DNA of 8,764 nt from Parabacteroides sp. (lineage in GTDB: Bacteria; Bacteroidota; Bacteroidia; Bacteroidales; Tannerellaceae), in the NCBI GenBank assembly GCA_020026285.1, contig JAHHQS010000157.1, forward strand, positions 1 through 8,764, in the 5' to 3' direction. This document shows positions 1 through 5,639 of the stretch, in pieces. The notes beneath the pieces are model-generated. The model was given only the letters and a program-made list of their open reading frames with translations, had not been told where the DNA came from and did no database searches. How positions within the stretch are numbered: position 1 is the stretch's first letter; every line of letters begins with the position of its first letter. The position numbers and the translations under genes are program-made.

Positions 1-990
1 AGAATCAAACATTCCTCTAAATATACCAAATAATCCCATAGACATATATATAACCAATATAGAATTACTCCTAGCCATGAAGTATATAAAAGGTGCACCA
101 AATAATAGACCTAACATTTGAATCAGAACTCTCATCTTCAAATATCTACGAGTAAATACATCCGATAAACGTGCACCCACAAGAACTCCGATAAATGCTC
201 CTACATGATGATAAAAAGTAGAATCAAATCCTGAACGAGCTAATGAAAATTCAAAATTTTCATGCAAATATGTTGGCATCCATGTTAAAAATCCAACGCC
301 AACAAACTGCATTCCGGCAAAAGACAATGCTAAAAGAACAACTGTAGGATTCTTAAAGAAAGCTGACAAAACTTCATGAATAGAAACTTGATGTTTATTA
401 TACTCCAGAATCAAGACTATATCATCCTTCATTCTAAAATGAAGGATGATACCTAATAAAATACCAAAACCTCCAAATAAATAAAACGTATGCCTCCAAC
501 CATAAATTTCAGCCAAAGCACCAGCGATATATCCACTTGCTATAATCCCAACATAAAGAGCTGTTTGATGAATAGATAAAGCTGTCGCTCGTGTATTCAC
601 ATCATGACTTTCACTAATAATAGCATTTGCCGATGGTGAATAAAAAGCTTCTCCCCCTCCTGTTGCAATACTACGAAGGAATATCAACTCTATCAAAGTG
701 GAACTAACGCCCGTTAATAATGTAGCTCCACTCCAAACAAAAAGACTTATTATTATTATCTTTTTTTTACTTATTTTATCGCCTAAGAAACCCGCAATAG
801 GAACAAGTATACCATAGAATAAAGTTAAAACAGATGCTATCAAACCCATATCTGCATCCGTAAGCATTAAGTCATCTCTGATTTCAGGAAGGACTACATT
901 GAAAATCTGACGATCAGCCTGATTAAAGAAAAATGCAATCCATAATAAAAAAACTAACTCCCACTTATAAGGTAATATGATGTTTTTCAT
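1..990 (-). CDS. MFS transporter, partial (C-terminus beyond window)
   Basis: The frame is open from the ATG at 990 to the window edge and gives 330 residues. It is probably an inner-membrane Major Facilitator Superfamily permease lacking about 80-100 C-terminal residues compared with a usual length of 400-430. The N-terminal half has six hydrophobic stretches. Residues 23-36 read NQADRQIFNVVLPE, a TM1 pattern common in Spinster/hexuronate-type MFS proteins. The loop-2 motif A is seen as GFLGDKISKKK (67-77). TM4-5 carries FLRSIATGGGEAFYSPS (104-120), and a charged central loop at about 185-210 separates the two halves. The start is set by the first ATG after a hairpin, in an A-rich context with no Shine-Dalgarno. 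Its position at the end of a glycan-type operon suggests import of the sugar or short glycoside released by the locus. Proton-coupled transport and the substrate are inferred. A perfect inverted repeat sits inside the coding sequence at 421-450. Confidence 0.92.
   Translation of the reverse strand, partial: MKNIILPYKWELVFLLWIAFFFNQADRQIFNVVLPEIRDDLMLTDADMGLIASVLTLFYGILVPIAGFLGDKISKKKIIIISLFVWSGATLLTGVSSTLIELIFLRSIATGGGEAFYSPSANAIISESHDVNTRATALSIHQTALYVGIIASGYIAGALAEIYGWRHTFYLFGGFGILLGIILHFRMKDDIVLILEYNKHQVSIHEVLSAFFKNPTVVLLALSFAGMQFVGVGFLTWMPTYLHENFEFSLARSGFDSTFYHHVGAFIGVLVGARLSDVFTRRYLKMRVLIQMLGLLFGAPFIYFMARSNSILVIYMSMGLFGIFRGMFDS
421..450. repeat. Perfect 13-bp inverted repeat inside the MFS gene
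   Basis: Arms atcatccttcatt (421-433) and aatgaaggatgat (438-450) are exact reverse complements around the 4-nt loop ctaa. On the coding strand the repeat spans exactly ten codons, reading IILHFRMKDD (residues 181-190), at the end of TM6 and the start of the central cytoplasmic loop. No U-tract follows, so it does not look like a terminator. It could be an mRNA hairpin, a protein-binding palindrome or chance. Confidence 0.85.
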
Positions 991-1013
991 TTTAATATTC
1001 TTAATATGACCTA

Positions 1014-1046
1014 AAGAAAGAGGATATACAGTATATCCTCTTTCTT
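1014..1046 (-). terminator. Terminator-like hairpin between paralog A and MFS
   Basis: aagaaagaggatatac (1014-1029) and gtatatcctctttctt (1031-1046) are a perfect 16-bp inverted repeat about one central base. Allowing a 5-nt loop, the usable stem is 14 bp. It begins 3 nt after the stop codon of the glycosidase-like gene and ends 23 nt before the MFS start. On the minus strand the 3' arm ends CTTTCTT and is followed by only one more T, so the U-tract is short and broken. It is probably a leaky intrinsic terminator or an mRNA-end stabilizer that lowers MFS expression relative to the upstream genes. The structure is seen directly; the role is inferred. Confidence 0.65.
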
Positions 1047-1049
1047 ATT

Positions 1050-1979
1050 TTATTTATAATAAGTTCGTTTAGCCTTTCCTAACAACTTTATACCTCCAAT
1101 TATTCTATCTCGATTTTCTTCAATAGTTGGTCTCCAAAAAGTTTGTAAAAAGCCTAATAACTTTGAATCATCTAAATATTTTTTCCCAAATTCGACAGTA
1201 CTTCCTATACTTCCTGTATTATAATCATGATAACTACCCGTAGGAATTTGATCATATCCATTTTTATTTAAATCAATATATTCTTTGACATAATGATCTT
1301 TAGGATTCAATTTTTCTCCATAATACCAATTACTCTGAACTACAGATTTTGGCATTTTTTTTAAGAATTCTTCTGGTTCACTCCATAAAATATAATCTGG
1401 CCAAATCCAAGCTCGCGAACCATTTTTTTCAACTTCACTAACTAAAAAATAAAAGTCTCCCCACCAAACTTCATTTTTTCTCACCACAACATACTTATAG
1501 TAATGCTGGTTACCATTAGATTCTTCATCCATTCCTAAATGGAAAAACCTAGGATGATCAAAAAGCTCACAAACTTCTGTAATTAAATCACTACATACTT
1601 TATAATATACATTAGTTGATACCATTTTTGAATATTCACCTAACCATGTATCATGACCTGCAGAAAAATTCAATTTAGGAATAGGTTCCATTCCTAATGA
1701 CTTTATCCGCTTAATTTCTTCTCTCAAACGAGATACCGACCAAGCATTATTCACTGCTATTTCTGGATGAGATTTATACTTAACAGCATCACCTAAATCT
1801 ATAACCACCATATTACAACCTTCTTGAGCCATAAGGTTTATAGAATCATTCCATAAAGATTCACTTAGTTCTAAATCGGGACGATAGCCTCTAAAAGGGC
1901 GATGAGGAGAAATATATTCCTCCCACATATTAAAACTGAGATGCAAAAGACATCCCCATATTTTATTTTGTCTTTTCAT
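1050..1979 (-). CDS. Cytoplasmic TIM-barrel glycosidase-like protein (paralog A)
   Basis: This 309-residue protein has no signal peptide: it starts MKRQNKIWGCLLHLSFN and enters the first barrel strand at once. It is a clear paralog of the exported protein at 5640-6674, with roughly half of aligned residues identical by eye. Shared blocks are SHPEIA (70-75), LNFSA.HD (103-110), FFHLGMDEE (145-153), WWGDFYF (172-178), QSNWYY (215-220), GYDQIPT (241-247) and GFLQTFW (276-282). The H-x-G-M-D-E segment after a predicted beta-strand recalls the HxGxDE active-site signature of GH20 and related TIM-barrel hydrolases, so D151 and E152 are the likely catalytic pair. It differs from the paralog by an insertion around residues 22-32 (ISPHRPFRGYR). 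The start lies 6 nt after the oxidoreductase stop, so translational coupling is likely. A hydrolase acting on an imported oligosaccharide or glycoside is inferred. I cannot place it in a named GH family. Confidence 0.85.
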   Translation of the reverse strand: MKRQNKIWGCLLHLSFNMWEEYISPHRPFRGYRPDLELSESLWNDSINLMAQEGCNMVVIDLGDAVKYKSHPEIAVNNAWSVSRLREEIKRIKSLGMEPIPKLNFSAGHDTWLGEYSKMVSTNVYYKVCSDLITEVCELFDHPRFFHLGMDEESNGNQHYYKYVVVRKNEVWWGDFYFLVSEVEKNGSRAWIWPDYILWSEPEEFLKKMPKSVVQSNWYYGEKLNPKDHYVKEYIDLNKNGYDQIPTGSYHDYNTGSIGSTVEFGKKYLDDSKLLGFLQTFWRPTIEENRDRIIGGIKLLGKAKRTYYK

Positions 1980-1985
1980 AAATAT

Positions 1986-3065
1986 TTAATGTAAATAAAC
2001 TGGTTGACCATTTTGAATACTTTCATAACAAGCATTTATCACTTCTATAGTTCTCTTATGCCATCTCAAATTAATTTTAGGAATATGATTATTTCGTATG
2101 CAATCTATAAATTCATCCATCAATCCAATCCATTCATCAAAATAAGTATATTGAACTGTATACCTATCATTTGGACAACCATTATGATAAACATTTGGTC
2201 CAAAACAATCAGCTAACATAACTCCCTTATCTCCACTTATGTTGAAATTGACTTCCATTCGTTTTGGAAAAATTTCCCAACCGGGAGCTGGAACCTTTAA
2301 TCTTTCTTCCAATCGTGACCACGATGGATCGAAAAGGAAACTAATACCATTCTTCATTTTACCATTTACAAGAAGTATATCCTCTACTTCAATATCTGTT
2401 CTCAGATTACGTCCAACTTCCGCATAAATATATTCGTAATCACTATTTGTCAACCAACGTATCATATCAAAAATATGAGGATGATCGCAAAGAGAACCTC
2501 CTCTAAAACGCCGATCTCCTTCTGATAAAGAAATACGTTTACCATAACTTTCTTCTGGTATTCCCTGCCAAGGAAAAGCCCAAACAGGTGATAAAGTAAT
2601 ATTAGTAGCATTAAATCCCGATATATTACCCAACTCGTTTTGTGCAAAAATAGATTTCATTCTATTAATAACAGGATTGTAATGCATTTCCAATTCTACC
2701 TGACAAACAATTCCTGATTGCTCAACTAGTTGTATCATCTCATCATACTCATCCATATCGAAAGAAGGTATCTTCATTGACAAAATATGAACACCTCGTT
2801 TCGCACATTCTCGAAACTGTTCTATATGACGATTATTTGCAGAAGCCATCACTACAGCTTCTATATCTGGATGTTTATCAAACATTTCCTTTTCATCCAT
2901 ATAACAAGGGACATCATATCCGCTTTGTAAAAAAACATCTCGTACAACTTCAGATTCAGCAGAAACTGCAACCCATTCCAAATTAGGGTTATCATGTAAT
3001 GTTTGAAAATATTTACGGGTATGTCCATGAGTTAATGACAATATGGCTATTTTTATCGGTTTCAT
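1986..3065 (-). CDS. Gfo/Idh/MocA-family oxidoreductase, divergent cofactor motif
   Basis: At 359 residues this is the normal family length. An N-terminal Rossmann-like domain covers about 1-122, and a C-terminal alpha/beta domain follows. The first strand-loop reads IAILSLTHGHTRKY (6-19), where the family normally has GxGxxG. The usual EKP motif is SMKIP (96-100), keeping the lysine K98. The substrate-side signature is GGSLCDHPHIFDMIRWL (189-205): G-G, D194, H197 and D200 resemble the family's GGxxxDxGxHxxD, but the D-to-H spacing is one residue shorter. Family members oxidize or reduce sugar hydroxyls with NAD(P), and some act on glycosides to give 3-keto intermediates. Which reaction applies here, and whether cofactor is bound, is not determined. 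It sits 11 bp after the C-domain-like gene, with a perfect Shine-Dalgarno, and 6 bp before paralog A. It is probably cytoplasmic. Confidence 0.9.
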   Translation of the reverse strand: MKPIKIAILSLTHGHTRKYFQTLHDNPNLEWVAVSAESEVVRDVFLQSGYDVPCYMDEKEMFDKHPDIEAVVMASANNRHIEQFRECAKRGVHILSMKIPSFDMDEYDEMIQLVEQSGIVCQVELEMHYNPVINRMKSIFAQNELGNISGFNATNITLSPVWAFPWQGIPEESYGKRISLSEGDRRFRGGSLCDHPHIFDMIRWLTNSDYEYIYAEVGRNLRTDIEVEDILLVNGKMKNGISFLFDPSWSRLEERLKVPAPGWEIFPKRMEVNFNISGDKGVMLADCFGPNVYHNGCPNDRYTVQYTYFDEWIGLMDEFIDCIRNNHIPKINLRWHKRTIEVINACYESIQNGQPVYLH

Positions 3066-3070
3066 ATAAA

Positions 3071-3078
3071 TCCTCCTT
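3071..3078 (-). promoter_or_regulatory. Strong Shine-Dalgarno for the oxidoreductase gene
   Basis: The minus strand reads TAAGGAGGATTTATATG: the stop codon of the upstream gene overlaps a perfect AAGGAGGA, 5 nt before the ATG at 3065. Bacteroidota genes generally lack Shine-Dalgarno sites, and the other starts in this window show at most weak ones, such as AAGGA before 3796 and AAAGGA before 5622. The match is seen directly. Enhanced or coupled initiation is inferred. Confidence 0.7.
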
Positions 3079-3796
3079 AATCTATATTAATTTTTCGACT
3101 TTCTCTATCTGACAGAAAAGCATAATCCACTAATTTTAACAGATGTTTATGTTGTTGTAGACACTGTTCTTTCAAGGATATATCCTTCAACAAATCAAAA
3201 GAAGCACGGACCTGTTCTATTTCACACTCTTTTAAACCAAACAATTCATTATCAATATCTTTGTATATATCATTTCCTTGTTTCGTATATGTATAAATAG
3301 ATTGTTGAGGTATTTGTGTATCCACAACTATATCGCTTGCAACACCTCTTCGTGCTATAATTTCATGACGCTCAACAATAGAACAACCTACAGGAACTTC
3401 ATTACTTATTTCCACACTACAAATAACTCCATTATCTAACTTTACTATAACATTCCCCCCTCTATCATTAGAAAAAACGGCATGAAGTGATATTATTTTC
3501 CCTAATCCTATAAATTCACAGAGGTCAAATTCCTGATATAACAATGATGCTAAATTCCTTTTAGAATCAGTCATACGACAGAAACGAAGCATACATACAT
3601 GCTCTACTACATTTTCTAAAGTCAATTTATGTAATTCAACAAATTTTCTATTACTTCTCCAACATTGTAACGGGATATCTTTTTCCCCTATTTCCTGATG
3701 AATAAACATCCATCCGGGTAACATATTCAAATCTGGATTAAAAAGTATATCATATTTTTTTAATAATCCCTGTAAAGCTTTTTGTATTTTATTCAT
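3077..3796 (-). CDS. Protein resembling a lone Gfo/Idh/MocA C-terminal domain
   Basis: This 239-residue soluble protein has no signal peptide and no nucleotide-binding glycine motif at its N-terminus. From about residue 92 it follows the layout of the oxidoreductase C-terminal sheet: GLGKIISLHAVFSND (97-111) where the family has an 'iG.i..l.a.f' strand, then a 'G.v.v.l.nG..c.veis' strand pair (113-131), ERHEIIARRGVASDIVVD (142-159) resembling the 'e..G..G...vd' strand, and a final helix HKHLLKLVDYAFLSDRESRKINI (216-238) resembling the terminal 'H...++++.a+.S...g+.v.+' of the downstream full-length enzyme. The first 90 residues are unrecognized and include HxxE-like and Cys-rich stretches (VEHVCMLRFCRM, 64-75). 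It lies between the SIS gene (19 bp gap) and the full oxidoreductase (11 bp gap). It could be a substrate-binding partner or pseudoenzyme of that oxidoreductase. The domain call is my reading of pattern, not a search result. Confidence 0.6.
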   Translation of the reverse strand: MNKIQKALQGLLKKYDILFNPDLNMLPGWMFIHQEIGEKDIPLQCWRSNRKFVELHKLTLENVVEHVCMLRFCRMTDSKRNLASLLYQEFDLCEFIGLGKIISLHAVFSNDRGGNVIVKLDNGVICSVEISNEVPVGCSIVERHEIIARRGVASDIVVDTQIPQQSIYTYTKQGNDIYKDIDNELFGLKECEIEQVRASFDLLKDISLKEQCLQQHKHLLKLVDYAFLSDRESRKINID

Positions 3797-3815
3797 AATA
3801 ATATCCTTCTATTTA

Positions 3816-4571
3816 TTATAGACATTTTACTCTTGAAAAATATTTCTTAAGATAAGCCGCATTTATTTCATCACCTCCTGGAGTATTCGCACTTGACCAA
3901 ACAGGAGGAACTATACCACGTTCTATACATTTAGAAACAGTTTCTATTTCTAACCAATGAGCTATATAAAAATCCACTATATTTGAAACAGGTCCAATAG
4001 GCTTATCAAAGCCTTCTATTTTAACAATTGTATCACCTACTGGATTATAATCATCTATACAAATATCAGCTAATTCAAACAAGTTCTTTTTATTAGGATG
4101 TCGAATAAAATGATCTTTAGACATTTCGTTTTGCCAAAAAGAAGAACTAATTGCAATGACTTTAGCGCCACATTTTTTTGCTTCCATTGCAGCATCAATT
4201 GTTGCAGGGTTTATACCTATATTGTGAAAAATAATAAAAACTTCACCCGGCTTAATTTTGTAATATTTAACAATACTACTACCATAATTAACGGTTCTCT
4301 CTAATTCTAAATATTTAAGAGCTTGATTAAAAACAGATAATCCTGTTTCCATTATCGGATTTATATTAGCCAATCCTCCTGCTCGAAAAAACATTTCCCC
4401 CATGACTAATGTGGTGTGACCACCTCCTCCATAAACATGAATTAACTCATCTTTTCTAATAGCCTCAACCATCAAATCTGTTGCTTTATCTATATTTGAG
4501 CCCTGTTCTAACCTTACTTTATCAAGTAATTCTTTTGTTTTTTCTAAAAAACCTTTATCTGTTGATTCCAT
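3816..4571 (-). CDS. SIS-domain (UPF0309-like) sugar-phosphate-binding protein
   Basis: At 251 residues this is the usual size for single-SIS UPF0309 'sugar isomerase domain' proteins. Visible landmarks are IHVYGGGGHTTLVMGEMFFRAGG (44-66, family form 'vfGtGHS..laeElf.RAGG'), NPIMETGL (71-78), the central strand-loop EVFIIFHNIGINPATIDAAM (110-129), AKVIAISS (136-143), ADICIDDYNPVGDTIVKIEG (168-187), the C-terminal helix and EKG.-PPV-type segment ERGIVPPVWSSANTPGGDE (217-235). Canonical members have NSGRN at the central loop, where the Ser helps bind the sugar phosphate. Here it is NIGIN (117-121), so Ser and Arg are both lost. The gene starts 1 bp after the preceding stop, which implies translational coupling. 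The role may be binding or isomerization of a phosphorylated or unphosphorylated sugar in the cytoplasm, or ligand sensing. The exact reaction of UPF0309 proteins is not something I can state. Confidence 0.85.
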   Translation of the reverse strand: MESTDKGFLEKTKELLDKVRLEQGSNIDKATDLMVEAIRKDELIHVYGGGGHTTLVMGEMFFRAGGLANINPIMETGLSVFNQALKYLELERTVNYGSSIVKYYKIKPGEVFIIFHNIGINPATIDAAMEAKKCGAKVIAISSSFWQNEMSKDHFIRHPNKKNLFELADICIDDYNPVGDTIVKIEGFDKPIGPVSNIVDFYIAHWLEIETVSKCIERGIVPPVWSSANTPGGDEINAAYLKKYFSRVKCL

Positions 4572-4572
4572 G

Positions 4573-5622
4573 TTATTTTTTTATTTTATAGTTTTTATCC
4601 AATACTTCACCATATGCTTCTCCAAGAATATCCCACATTTCCAAAGCGTGAGGAGCAGCTAAAGAAGTACCATATCCGCCTCTATATGTCCATGCAAAAA
4701 GACTATCGACCCCCATATCATCATATAAATGAACAATATCTTTTAACTCATTTAAATCCTCTGGTTCGTTATAATAATTCATCAACCATCTTTGAGACTC
4801 TTTATTATGACGTTTAGCCACATCTATGGTACGCTGCGTTATTGACTTAAAATAATTTCGAGGCAAACTATAATTAATTATTGTTGTACTGAAAACATCA
4901 AAAGCATCTACTTTACAAACTTTATCCCAGTTATCATACCCCCTGTTTTCCTTTACATAATAAGTATTTATAGTAGCATGTACACAACAAACAATGCGAC
5001 TCGAAGGACGAATTCTTTTAATTAGTTCAGATGCATGCTGTAATATTTCCAAAGCATGATTTTCTCGAAATTCAATAACTTCTTTCGTTAAAATTTTAGG
5101 CATATTATAGCCATATTCTAATTCAAACTTTTTCTGACATATTGGACAACGACAACTCCAATCATCACCAGGCCCACCAGTAATAGATGCATAACTTTTA
5201 GGAAGAGCATAATGAGGTTCGTCCCAAAAAAATCCATCTGCATCTACTTCCCGTGCCAATTTTTCACAAATTCCATAAAAATAATCCTGAAAAGCTTTCG
5301 TATTAAAACATGCAGCAGGTAGAAATTCATCACTATATGCTGAGACCTGACGATTTCCTGGATTATTAGTCAAAAAATTACTAGCAGGTTCACCACCAAA
5401 CCACTTACCAATTCCCCATGTATCTAAATAAACTTTCAATCCCATCTCCTTGGCTATCCGAGTAATTTTTACAATATTGGGTAACCAGAAATCTATATCA
5501 AATTCAGAAAGCGCTAAAATGACTGAATTACAATTATGATCTATCATTTCCTGAAAATCTTTCTGAGCATGTTCAGGATAACTTATGCCATAATAACTAA
5601 CACCTGTTTCTTTTACACTCAT
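4573..5622 (-). CDS. Cytoplasmic TIM-barrel glycosidase-like protein with Cys cluster
   Basis: This 349-residue protein has no signal peptide. Alternating strand and helix segments suggest a (beta/alpha)8 barrel: NSVILAL (32-38), LKVYLDTWG (62-70), ADGFFWDEPH (128-137), SRIVCCVHAT (208-217), FDVFSTT (241-247), and a closing strand VDSLFAWTYRGGYGTS (305-320) followed by the helix HALEMWDILGEAYGE (325-339). The DEP motif (134-136) at a strand end is a plausible acid-base site, as in clan GH-A-like enzymes. Just after it comes CRCPICQKKF (157-166), a C-x-C-x2-C cluster found in several GH42-like and uncharacterized barrel hydrolases, where such cysteines can bind zinc. It follows paralog B by 17 bp, with weak AAAGGA before the ATG, and nearly abuts the SIS gene. 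It is probably an intracellular hydrolase or other barrel enzyme on the same substrate pathway. It is not placed in a named family. Confidence 0.8.
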   Translation of the reverse strand: MSVKETGVSYYGISYPEHAQKDFQEMIDHNCNSVILALSEFDIDFWLPNIVKITRIAKEMGLKVYLDTWGIGKWFGGEPASNFLTNNPGNRQVSAYSDEFLPAACFNTKAFQDYFYGICEKLAREVDADGFFWDEPHYALPKSYASITGGPGDDWSCRCPICQKKFELEYGYNMPKILTKEVIEFRENHALEILQHASELIKRIRPSSRIVCCVHATINTYYVKENRGYDNWDKVCKVDAFDVFSTTIINYSLPRNYFKSITQRTIDVAKRHNKESQRWLMNYYNEPEDLNELKDIVHLYDDMGVDSLFAWTYRGGYGTSLAAPHALEMWDILGEAYGEVLDKNYKIKK

Positions 5623-5639
5623 AATCCTTTATACATTAA

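Noticed and set aside
243..263. 9-bp inverted repeat (atgaaaatt / aattttcat, 3-nt loop) in the MFS gene
   Set aside because: It consists mostly of A/T runs in an AT-rich gene, so a match of this length is likely by chance.
2462..2647. Minus-strand 61-codon frame with hydrophobic residues
   Set aside because: It is an alternate frame inside the Gfo/Idh/MocA gene. Its hydrophobicity reflects the AT-rich codons of the true frame.
3077..3796. Reading the C-domain-like gene as a truncated pseudogene of a full oxidoreductase
   Set aside because: The frame is intact with its own start and weak Shine-Dalgarno (AAGGA), and the N-terminal 90 residues are not a broken Rossmann domain. No remnant of a cofactor domain is visible in the 19-bp gap upstream.
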